Made by a program: the position numbers and the translations under genes. A DNA stretch of 8,086 nt from Acidobacteriota bacterium (GTDB taxonomy: Bacteria; Acidobacteriota; Vicinamibacteria; Vicinamibacterales; 2-12-FULL-66-21). The DNA is taken from the NCBI GenBank assembly GCA_013694635.1, contig JACDCA010000610.1, positions 1-8,086 of the forward strand. Direction: 5' to 3'. Positions 1 through 5,240 of this stretch are shown piece by piece. How positions within the stretch are numbered: the stretch's first letter is position 1; each line of letters opens with the position of its first letter. The notes below the pieces were generated by a model. It had not been told where the DNA came from and did not search any database. It saw nothing but the letters and a program-made list of their open reading frames with translations.

Positions 1-370
1 GCCCGGGATGGTTGTGCCACCCGCTGTGCGAGTCCGCGGGGAATGCGATCGTTTGAACTGCAATATCCAGTTCTGGCCTGGCCACGACCCCCACTTCCCA
101 GTTGTCCGCGGTATTCGCCTGAGCCGCCAGAGGATGGTCCTTTGGAACCCAGCCGTCACCGACCCGTACGCCTCCGCCGATCGCCTCAAACGGATCGGGC
201 GTGGTGGATACGCTCCCGCGCTTGACACTGAATGCCTCGTGGAATGTTGCGCGACCGATCAAAGTCGACGTCGTGCCAGAACTAGGCGTTGACGACGCGA
301 CAGTTGCAGAGAGCGCCGCCGCCAGTACGGCAGCCACGAGAACCATCTTTCCCATCAGAACCTTCGACAT
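1..370 (-). CDS. Secreted cupin-domain protein (partial, N-terminal 123 residues)
   Basis: The minus-strand frame starts with ATG at 370, behind a strong AAGGAGG Shine-Dalgarno at 382-376 with a 5-nt spacer. It stays open to the left edge of the window, so the C-terminus is missing. Residues 1-26 form a signal peptide: K2-K8 positive start, hydrophobic core VLVAAVLAAAL, then an Ala/Ser-rich cleavage region. A Ser/Thr-rich linker and a segment beginning LIGRATFHEAF follow. The last visible residues, IAFPADSHSGWHNHPG (108-123), match the first cupin motif. H118 and H121 (HxH) would be the first two metal ligands of the beta-barrel. The family comprises small periplasmic cupins that bind a metal and often a small ligand; substrate and reaction cannot be deduced. 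The remaining ligands (second cupin motif) lie outside the window. It might also be annotated as a generic hypothetical protein. I am confident that it is a real exported cupin. Confidence 0.8.
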   Translation of the reverse strand, partial: MSKVLMGKMVLVAAVLAAALSATVASSTPSSGTTSTLIGRATFHEAFSVKRGSVSTTPDPFEAIGGGVRVGDGWVPKDHPLAAQANTADNWEVGVVARPELDIAVQTIAFPADSHSGWHNHPG

Positions 371-375
371 ACCAA

Positions 376-403
376 CCTCCTTGTGCGCCGGGCTAAACCG
401 GCG
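376..403 (-). promoter_or_regulatory. Leader hairpin and strong Shine-Dalgarno of the cupin gene
   Basis: On the minus strand, CGCCGG (403-398) and CCGGCG (391-386) form a perfect 6-bp stem with a 6-nt loop. It ends only 3 nt before the AAGGAGG ribosome binding site at 382-376. A hairpin this close could affect ribosome access, but no ligand or anti-Shine-Dalgarno pairing is visible. The stretch 404-627 holds no convincing gene: the frames open across it have no family resemblance and no ribosome binding site. A weak -10-like TATGAC lies on the minus strand at 428-423 without a clear -35. Confidence 0.4.
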
Positions 404-627
404 GGGTGTAGTGAATGAAAGAGTCATACGGTGAAGGATTAGCGAAACCATGATTCCTACTCCGACTGTCCGAGTGGGCCCGCGGCTCGAGAGCGAGCGT
501 GTCTGATTCAGTAAACGTTGCCGCCGGAGAAATTGGACAACCGCTTGTGGCGTCCTCAATGGATGCGGTGACGTGCGCTGACAGGTGTCGGTTCCGGACC
601 GATGGACGAAGGCCGTTGTGTCCTAGC

Positions 628-643
628 GGGGTGCTGAAAAAGT
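628..643. repeat. Possible terminal inverted repeat of a decayed IS element
   Basis: The sequence GGGGTGCTGAAAAAGT resembles the termini seen on many IS5/IS1182-type elements, in which one strand reads ACTTTTTCAGCACCC. It lies about 30 nt before the transposase remnant and on the correct side of it. No matching inverted copy was found to the right of the remnant, so the right end has probably been lost. The short distance to the conserved transposase core implies that most of the N-terminal coding region has also been deleted. The call rests on resemblance only. Confidence 0.3.
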
Positions 644-668
644 GACTCGCGAGGGATCGACATCGTGA

Positions 669-985
669 TCTCCCCGTACTACGCTGCAATCGCTCTACAC
701 GATCCGCAGCGAGCGGTTGCTGATGGAAGAGATCGACTACAGCATTTTGTTTCGGTGGTTCGTCGAGCTCGCCATGGACGACGCGATCTGGTCGCCGACG
801 ACCTTCAGCAAGAACCGCGACCGGCTGTTGCAGGGGGACATCGCCGCGGCATTCTTTGACGCGGTGGTCGCACAGGCGCGCAGGCGCGCACGGGCGGTCT
901 TTTGTCGGATGAGCATTTCACCGTGGACGGGACGCTGCTGGAGGCGTGGGCCAGCCTCAAGAGTTTTCGCGCCAAGTCGGTGCTG
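669..985 (+). pseudogene. IS5/IS1182-type transposase fragment, frameshifted
   Basis: Reading from 669, the plus strand gives LQSLYTIRSERLLMEEIDYS and continues through LFRWFVELAMDD, the conserved N-terminal region of IS5/IS1182-type transposases. After about residue 70 the frame shifts. A second frame from 899 gives LLSDEHFTVDGTLLEAWASL followed by KSFRAK, which contains the DG of the first catalytic Asp motif. The break coincides with a perfect 8-bp tandem duplication (CAGGCGCG at 873-880 and 881-888). Removing one copy joins the two frames as VVAQARTGGLLSDEHF. The roughly 100 N-terminal residues expected in this family are missing, with an in-frame TGA at 666-668, and everything after KSFRAK is gone, including the remaining catalytic acidic residues. 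It therefore cannot be active. The family assignment is firm at the superfamily level; the exact IS name is not known. Confidence 0.8.
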
Positions 986-1037
986 CCGCGTTTCAGTTCC
1001 CGTGCAAGCGCATCGATGCCCACCTGTGCGCATATCA

Positions 1038-1043
1038 TATAAT
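1038..1043 (+). promoter_or_regulatory. Candidate -10 element (TATAAT) upstream of the bacilliredoxin gene
   Basis: A perfect TATAAT stands out in this GC-rich sequence, within an AT-rich island at 1031-1048. Transcription from it would start near 1050, giving a leader of about 85 nt that contains the GGGGCTC repeat. No good -35 hexamer is visible at 16-18 nt upstream. The island is flanked by TGTGCG (1025-1030) and CGCACA (1049-1054), an inverted repeat that could be an operator or could be chance. Confidence 0.35.
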
Positions 1044-1073
1044 TTTAACGCACACAGGGCTGGTCAAGGGTCG

Positions 1074-1110
1074 GGGGCTCGGGGCTCGGGGCTCGGGGCT
1101 CGGGGCTCGG
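1074..1110 (+). repeat. Five tandem GGGGCTC units (G-quadruplex-type tract)
   Basis: Five exact 7-bp units GGGGCTC run from 1074 to 1108 and end in GG, with one extra G at the front. The spacing gives five G4 runs separated by 3-nt CTC loops on the plus strand, a classic intramolecular G-quadruplex pattern. The tract ends 25 nt before the start codon of the bacilliredoxin gene, so it would lie in its leader or promoter. Its copy number may vary between strains. Confidence 0.85.
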
Positions 1111-1135
1111 AACGCAAAGGCGCTACTATGGAGCT

Positions 1136-1564
1136 ATGCCTTACCCGGAATCTTTCATTGGACCGATGCGCGAGGAATTGACTCGCCTCGGGGTGCGCGA
1201 ACTGCGGACGGTGGCAGATGTCGACGTCCTTCTGACCGAGAAATCAAAAACCATAATGGTAGTCGTCAACTCGATGTGCGGGTGCGCCGCCGGAAAGGCG
1301 CGACCTGGCATTGCGCAGGCGCTCCAGCATCCGGTCAAACCCGACGTCGTCGCGACGGTGTTTGCCGGCGGCGATATCGAAGCCACGGACCGCGCCCGCA
1401 GTTACTTCACGCCGAACCCGCCGTCTTCCCCGTCGATCGCGATCATGCGCGACGGACAGGTGCTCCACTTCGTCCACCGGCACCAGATCGAGAACCAGAA
1501 CGCAGAAGCGATCGCGCGTAACCTGACGGAAGCCTTCGACCGGCTCTGCGGCACGACCGCGTAG
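1136..1564 (+). CDS. BrxA/BrxB-family bacilliredoxin
   Basis: The 142-residue product matches the BrxA/BrxB (YphP/YqiW, formerly DUF1094) family in length and throughout its sequence. The N-terminus MPYPESFIGPMREELTRLGV is typical. The redox motif C48-G49-C50 follows the strand IMVVVNSM and precedes AAGKARPG, as in this family. PSSPSIAI, with the cis-Pro region, and HFVHRHQIENQ follow. These thioredoxin-fold proteins remove bacillithiol from mixed disulfides on cytosolic proteins; bacillithiol genes are known in several phyla, including Acidobacteria. An extra Cys138 near the C-terminus is not part of the core motif. I cannot tell BrxA from BrxB, so no symbol is given. The start at 1136 fits the family N-terminus, although no well-spaced Shine-Dalgarno exists (GGAG is only 2 nt away). 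The gene follows the G-rich repeat and precedes the methyltransferase by 99 nt. Confidence 0.93.
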   Translation: MPYPESFIGPMREELTRLGVRELRTVADVDVLLTEKSKTIMVVVNSMCGCAAGKARPGIAQALQHPVKPDVVATVFAGGDIEATDRARSYFTPNPPSSPSIAIMRDGQVLHFVHRHQIENQNAEAIARNLTEAFDRLCGTTA

Positions 1565-1590
1565 ACCACCGCGCCCACCTTTGACCGCAG

Positions 1591-1645
1591 AGGCCGGCTT
1601 CAGCCGGCCTGATGCAGCGCAGTAGAGGCCGACTTCACTCGGCCT
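1591..1645. repeat. Pair of related GC-rich palindromes between the bacilliredoxin and methyltransferase genes
   Basis: The first palindrome (1591-1610) has arms AGGCCGGC and GCCGGCCT around TTCA. The second (1626-1645) has arms AGGCCGA and TCGGCCT around CTTCAC. Both begin AGGCCG, contain CTTCA in the centre and end CGGCCT; they start 35 nt apart. They look like two members of one REP-like palindrome family. Neither is followed by a T-run, so they are not typical intrinsic terminators. The second lies only 18 nt before the methyltransferase start and could fold in its leader or at the end of the bacilliredoxin mRNA. Confidence 0.7.
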
Positions 1646-1663
1646 GCGTCTAAGCTTCTACTT

Positions 1664-2299
1664 ATGCCGTTACACGTCCGCTCCCGTCGAGTTTTTGTGC
1701 TGCTCGTCACGCTGTTGATCCCAACAGCAATCGTGGCGATCCAACGCACGCAATCAGGATCTGTTGCCACCGAGAAGATTTTCGAGGCGCTGGCGATTCG
1801 CGAAGGTCAGACCGTCTGCGAGGTCGGCGCCGGAGACGGCGAGCTAAGCATTGCGGCCGCCAAGGTGGTGGGCTCGAACGGTCGCGTGTACACCAGCGAG
1901 CTTGGCGACGACCGCCTGAAGGCACTTCGAGAAAAGGTCGCCGCCAGCGGTCTCGGTCACATCACCGTCGTCGAAGGGGAGGTCACGAAGACAAGGTTTC
2001 CCGACGCTGCATGCGATGCCCTGTTCATGCGGAACGTGTATCACCACTTCGCCGATCCGGCGGCGATGAACACGTCCATTGCGGCCTCGGTGAAACCCGG
2101 GGGCCGCGTGGCCGTCGTCGACTTCACGCCACCCGGGAAGGAAGCCGAGACCCCCACGGATCGCGGCAAGGACGGCATGCACGGGATCAGCGCCGAATCA
2201 CTGTCACGCGAGCTGAAGGACGCCGGTCTCGAGCCAGTCTCGTCCCAGCTCGGCGATCAGCGGTGGTTCATGGTCGTGGTGGTCAAGCCGAGGACCTGA
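1664..2299 (+). CDS. Class I SAM-dependent methyltransferase with N-terminal signal or anchor
   Basis: The 211-residue product begins with a basic start (R6, R8, R9) and a hydrophobic segment at 10-26, either an uncleaved membrane anchor or a signal peptide. A UbiE-like methyltransferase domain follows. Motif I is VCEVGAGDGELS, with the SAM-binding loop at E53-V-G-A-G-D-G59. YTSELGDDRL is the acidic-loop region after strand beta2. ALFMRNVYHHF occupies the motif IV-V region, and LxxxLKDAGLEPV with WFMVVVVK is the usual C-terminal end of the fold. The family methylates small molecules, lipids or proteins; the substrate is unknown. An exported SAM enzyme would be unusual, so a membrane-anchored form with a cytoplasmic domain seems likelier. 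No Shine-Dalgarno precedes the ATG. The 3' end overlaps the convergent HNH gene by 43 bp. It may be co-transcribed with the bacilliredoxin gene, but the palindromes lie between them. Confidence 0.88.
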   Translation: MPLHVRSRRVFVLLVTLLIPTAIVAIQRTQSGSVATEKIFEALAIREGQTVCEVGAGDGELSIAAAKVVGSNGRVYTSELGDDRLKALREKVAASGLGHITVVEGEVTKTRFPDAACDALFMRNVYHHFADPAAMNTSIAASVKPGGRVAVVDFTPPGKEAETPTDRGKDGMHGISAESLSRELKDAGLEPVSSQLGDQRWFMVVVVKPRT

Positions 2300-2826
2300 G
2301 CGGTTGGCGTGCTTTCCGGGGCGGGCATTGGTGCAGCGGTCGGCGCGATCGTGGACGCGCTGCATCGCTGAAGCATCTCGCTGCTCCGGCGTGAGCGCCA
2401 CTCGGTCGTCACGCGCACGTGGCATGCACGGCACAGGAGGCGGTAGTTTTCGAGGCCGCATTCACCACCGCCGTCGGCGACCGGAACGATGTGATCGGCC
2501 TCCCACCGCGGCCGCGCGGCGCGCCAGCGCTTGCGGCCGGCACGATCAGACGCCGGCGGTTTGGCGCGCGACCACTCGCGGTGCGCCTTGACCACGTTCA
2601 CGCCGCACAGCCGGCAGATCCCTTTGTCGTGCTTCTTGACCTCCCGCCGGACATACCAGGGACTGCTGCGGATCTTCCACTCGTGCACGCACGCGTCACT
2701 GCAGAACGTCCGCCGCGGCGACACGACCAAACCGCGGCACCATCGGCAGATGGGCTCCCCCGCTTCGCTCCGATCCGGCTTGCCCCATTGATCCGCCGTC
2801 ACAACCCGCGCGCGCCTCGTGCTCAC
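2257..2826 (-). CDS. HNH endonuclease with two zinc-binding modules
   Basis: The frame starts at GTG 2826 and encodes 189 residues. An N-terminal zinc module has C27-x2-C30 and C42-x3-C46 (FCSDACVHEW). The HNH domain follows, with C71-x2-C74, the ADHIVPVADGGG segment carrying D111-H112, N127 (LENYRLLC), and C132-x2-C135-H136. H112, N127 and H136 are the expected catalytic or metal-binding residues, so the nuclease looks intact. Family members cut double-stranded DNA; the biological role of this stand-alone form is unknown. From about residue 150 the protein becomes a low-complexity Ala/Pro/Thr/Ser tail without family resemblance. This tail is antisense to the glycine-zipper-like stretch and to the last codons of the methyltransferase gene, which suggests that the original stop codon was lost. 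The gene lies 32 nt downstream of the hydrolase on the same strand. The ribosome binding site is weak. An internal GTG at codon 9 is another possible start. Confidence 0.87.
   Translation of the reverse strand: MSTRRARVVTADQWGKPDRSEAGEPICRWCRGLVVSPRRTFCSDACVHEWKIRSSPWYVRREVKKHDKGICRLCGVNVVKAHREWSRAKPPASDRAGRKRWRAARPRWEADHIVPVADGGGECGLENYRLLCRACHVRVTTEWRSRRSSEMLQRCSASTIAPTAAPMPAPESTPTAQVLGLTTTTMNHR
2300..2371 (+). pseudogene. Possible remnant of a glycine-zipper protein C-terminus
   Basis: Immediately after the methyltransferase TGA (2297-2299), the same frame continues for 23 codons as AVGVLSGAGIGAAVGAIVDA plus LHR, then TGA at 2369-2371. The G/A-spaced pattern GAGIGAAVGA is typical of the glycine-zipper tails of many small bacterial envelope proteins. 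It has no start codon or ribosome binding site of its own. It could be the last piece of a decayed gene or an extension made visible only by stop-codon readthrough. The opposite strand here encodes the Ala/Pro/Thr-rich tail of the HNH protein, so part of the pattern could be an antisense echo of that composition. Confidence 0.3.
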
Positions 2827-2858
2827 GCGGGATCTATCGGTGCCGAATCGTGCAGGGT

Positions 2859-3641
2859 TTAGGCGTCAGCAGCCCATCGCATGCCTTCGCGCGCGATGTC
2901 GGCCGGAATGGTGTGCCCGTCGTCGAATTCGCGGAAGGTTACGTCGTACCCCGCCTTCTGGAGGGCCGGGACGATGCGGCGGCTGCAGCGGTCGATCGGC
3001 AGGATCTCGTCCCGGGTCCCATGCGAGATGAAGAATCTCGGCTTGCCGTGAGGCGGTGCCGGCACGACGAAACCCGGGGAAAATCCCACCACACGGCGGA
3101 AGAGATCGCCGTTGATCAATCCGAGGGTCAGCGCATACGTCGCGCCGTCGGAAAACCCGCCGACCGACACGCGCCGTGGGTCGACGGCCGTCGTCTCGAA
3201 TACGCGCTCGAACACTCGATTCAGGAAGATCACGTCCGGCCCGAGGTCTCCGCGGATGGCGTCCCAGGAGGTGTCTCGCGAATCCGGCGCCAGCACGGCA
3301 ACTCCCGCTGCATCCGCCATCGATCCGAGTCGGCGAAGGATGCCCGCGCCACTGCCGCCGGCGCCGTGTAACAGCACCAGCAACGGCAGCGGCGATGTTC
3401 CTGTGTTTGCAGGCAGCTGAAGGATCGCGTCGCGCGACCGCCCGAGGCCGAGGGGCCTGGAGCCGGTGCCCGACGTCTTCGCGTCCGGGCGCGGCCGCGC
3501 CAGGATCCGGCCGCTGCCCCGGTCCTGCGACTGGCTGCCATGACAGGCGCCGCCCAGGACGAACGAGGCGAGCGCGCCGCTCATGACGGCGGTGAACTGA
3601 CGCCGGGAGAGGCATTTATCGCGCATCCTTCTTGACCGCAT
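2859..3641 (-). CDS. Exported alpha/beta-hydrolase (esterase, phospholipase/carboxylesterase type)
   Basis: The 260-residue product has a twin-arginine signal, SRRQFT at 12-17, then a hydrophobic segment AVMSGALASFVLGGAC. C33 could be lipidated, although the lipobox (GGAC) is imperfect. The mature part has an oxyanion segment LLVLLHGAGGSG (H92-G93), the nucleophile elbow G162-F-S-D-G166 with Ser164, Asp211 in HGTRDEILP, and His243 in DGHTIP. All three catalytic residues are therefore present and in the usual order. It resembles Abhydrolase_2 and PHB-depolymerase-like esterases acting in the periplasm; the substrate is unknown. ATG 3641 is used here, and ATG 3626 is an equally possible start that keeps the Tat motif. 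Neither has a well-spaced ribosome binding site. The first codons overlap the end of the upstream lipoprotein fragment, so translation may be coupled to it. Replacement of the gene's original 5' region at this junction is possible. Confidence 0.88.
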   Translation of the reverse strand: MRSRRMRDKCLSRRQFTAVMSGALASFVLGGACHGSQSQDRGSGRILARPRPDAKTSGTGSRPLGLGRSRDAILQLPANTGTSPLPLLVLLHGAGGSGAGILRRLGSMADAAGVAVLAPDSRDTSWDAIRGDLGPDVIFLNRVFERVFETTAVDPRRVSVGGFSDGATYALTLGLINGDLFRRVVGFSPGFVVPAPPHGKPRFFISHGTRDEILPIDRCSRRIVPALQKAGYDVTFREFDDGHTIPADIAREGMRWAADA

Positions 3642-3823
3642 TTGCCGTCAGTTGAACGGATTCGCCTGGCGGAATCTCAGCCGGCGCTTCGAGCTCGAGT
3701 CGGACGACAACGCCCGAGAGCGGAGGTGGTGGAGTCGTAGGACCCTTGTCGCATGAAGCCGCCACAACCCAGGCTTCCAAGTACGGCAACTGCTCTCGGA
3801 CGCGAAGAACGAACCGACGCCAT
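3616..3823 (-). pseudogene. Frameshifted, truncated paralogue of the Big2 lipoprotein
   Basis: An ATG at 3823 follows a good Shine-Dalgarno (GGAGG at 3833-3829, 5-nt spacer) and starts MASVRSSRPRAVAVLGSL. Reading on in the next frame gives VVAASCDKGPTTPPPP and then a segment ending PPGESVQLTANAVKKDAR and TAA at 3616. Removing one G from the GGG run at 3770-3768 joins both parts into a lipoprotein signal peptide with lipobox VAASC (Cys24), a Pro linker and the start of a Big2-type domain. The second part closely matches residues 23-71 of the intact lipoprotein at 5241-6320 (APGESVQLTANAIKTD), also at the DNA level. The copy stops after about 69 codons, against 359 aa in the paralogue, and homology ends at the junction with the hydrolase gene near 3625. 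It is therefore both frameshifted and truncated. A sequencing error could explain the single-base shift, but not the truncation. Confidence 0.72.
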
Positions 3824-3860
3824 GACCCCCTCCCCGCCAAAGGCGACCATTGTGCCTCCG

Positions 3861-5234
3861 CTACCGGCACAAAGCGCGTCTCTGTTCGCCGTGCTGCCAC
3901 TGCATCAGGGTGATCCGATTGAACTCGGCGATGCGGTCCTTCGGATCCACCTGTTCGTTCGATCCGCCCGGGGGCGATGCGGCCCGTTGGCCGACATAGC
4001 CCAGTGAGGCAATTCGGTCGAGCACCTCTTTGTCCGCCTGTCCGGTCGCGGCTGTTCCAGGCTCTCCGGCCGGATCAAAAGTCCGCAGGCGGCGGCGCAT
4101 CGCCTCGGCAACCGTCGGGTGTTCCTTCACCACGTTGCGCTCTTCCCCCGGGTCTGTCGCCAGATCGTAGAGCTCGGCCCTTGGAGCGTCGATGAACTTG
4201 TAGCGATCGGCGCGCAGCGATCGCAGAGGCGCCCACCCGAAACGCAGCGGATACATGGACTCGGCATACACCTCCGGTGCGGCATGTGGCTCCGCACCAA
4301 GGAGGTTGACGCCATCGACGCCGCTCACGGTGATGCCAAACAGGTTCAGCACCGTTGGCGTCAGGTCGACGAGTCGCGCAAGCGACGTGGAGCGTCCAAC
4401 AGGCACGCCCGGCCCGCGCATGAGGAACGGCACGCGAAGCACCTCTTGATACAGGAAGATGCCATGTGCTTCCTCGCCGTGGTCGCCGAGCGACTCCCCG
4501 TGGTCGCCGGCAACGACGATGATCGTGCGCTTCAGCAGGTCGCGAGATTCGAGGTGAGTGATGAGCCGGGCGATCTGTGCGTCCTCGTACTGAATCGCCG
4601 CAACGTATGGATCGAAATGACGGTCTTTGTACTCGTCCGGCAGGTCGTACGGACGATGGGTATCGAATAGGTGAATCCAGGTGAAGAACGGTTCCGAATC
4701 GTGATCGCGGAGCCACGTCGTCGCCTCGTCGACGACGTCGACGGCGCGACGTCTGGTCGGGATTCCAGGGCAGCGACCCGCCGCGCCTGCGCTGTACAGA
4801 TCGAACCCCTGCTCGAGGCCGCGGCCAGGCGCGAGCACCGCCGAGGCGACAAACGCCGCCGTTCTCAGGCCGTGACGGCGGAGCGACTCGGCCAGGGTCG
4901 TGAATTCGGGCGACAACGGCGCGCCCGCGTTGTCACGAACGGCGAGTCGGGGCGGATAGATGCCGGTAAAGAGCGACGCATGAGACGGCAGCGTCAGCGG
5001 GACCGCGGCGAAAGCTTCTTCGAACACAATGCCGTCACTCGCGATTCTGTCGAGGGCGGGAGTGTCGAACCCGGCGAAGCCGTAGACCGGCAGCCGGTCG
5101 GCCCGCATGGTATCGAGCGTAATCAAGAGGAGATTACGCGGGCGCTCGGGACCGCGGCGCCTGGAATGCGACACCGCAATCACCAGCAGCACCACTGTCA
5201 ACGGCAGGGCGACGGCGTGGCGCCGCCAGACCAT
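3861..5234 (-). CDS. Membrane-anchored sulfatase/alkaline-phosphatase superfamily hydrolase (Thr at nucleophile position)
   Basis: The 457-residue protein has an N-terminal membrane segment (about 8-21) followed by a sulfatase-fold domain (PF00884 type). Visible motifs are LLITLDTMRADRL (D41, D46), DTPALDRIASDG, LPSHASLFTGIYPP (82-95), HLFDTHRPYD (H193), VVAGDHGESLGDHGEEAHG (D244, H245, H257) and the C-terminal LRADRYKFI and ELYDLATDPGE block. The metal ligands look complete. At the nucleophile position, the usual C/S-x-P-S-R signature of formylglycine sulfatases reads T81-L-P-S-H. A Thr there is typical of phospho-transfer members of the superfamily, so the true substrate may be a phosphoester. 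The end (residues 413-457) reads LGYVG and DPKDRIAEFNRI, where relatives commonly continue into TPR repeats; this protein stops soon after. It starts 6 nt after the lipoprotein stop, so coupled translation is likely. The active domain would face the periplasm. Confidence 0.9.
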   Translation of the reverse strand: MVWRRHAVALPLTVVLLVIAVSHSRRRGPERPRNLLLITLDTMRADRLPVYGFAGFDTPALDRIASDGIVFEEAFAAVPLTLPSHASLFTGIYPPRLAVRDNAGAPLSPEFTTLAESLRRHGLRTAAFVASAVLAPGRGLEQGFDLYSAGAAGRCPGIPTRRRAVDVVDEATTWLRDHDSEPFFTWIHLFDTHRPYDLPDEYKDRHFDPYVAAIQYEDAQIARLITHLESRDLLKRTIIVVAGDHGESLGDHGEEAHGIFLYQEVLRVPFLMRGPGVPVGRSTSLARLVDLTPTVLNLFGITVSGVDGVNLLGAEPHAAPEVYAESMYPLRFGWAPLRSLRADRYKFIDAPRAELYDLATDPGEERNVVKEHPTVAEAMRRRLRTFDPAGEPGTAATGQADKEVLDRIASLGYVGQRAASPPGGSNEQVDPKDRIAEFNRITLMQWQHGEQRRALCR

Positions 5235-5240
5235 CGTTGA

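Noticed and set aside
393..689. 98-codon minus-strand open frame between the cupin gene and the IS remnant
   Set aside because: It overlaps the cupin leader and the IS remnant, shows no family resemblance and has no ribosome binding site.
1074..1110. CRISPR array
   Set aside because: Units are 7 bp and contiguous with no spacers.
946..1521. Plus-strand frame overlapping the transposase remnant, G-rich repeat and bacilliredoxin gene
   Set aside because: It reads through the GGGGCTC repeat as Gly/Ala/Arg/Ser-type repeats and is out of frame with the clear bacilliredoxin.
1591..1645. Intrinsic terminator for the bacilliredoxin gene
   Set aside because: Stems are strong but neither is followed by a T-run; a REP-like palindrome pair explains them better, though partial termination is not excluded.
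2419..2862. Plus-strand open frame opposite the HNH gene
   Set aside because: The minus strand carries paired zinc motifs and an HNH core; the plus frame has none.
2866..3615. Minus-strand open frame of 249 codons overlapping the hydrolase in another frame
   Set aside because: Its translation is Arg/Pro-rich with no catalytic motif, while the neighbouring frame has a full Ser-Asp-His set.
4671..5240. Long plus-strand open frame opposite the sulfatase-like gene
   Set aside because: It is rich in Arg and Gly, has no recognisable motif, and lies wholly antisense to a well supported gene. High GC content keeps antisense frames open.
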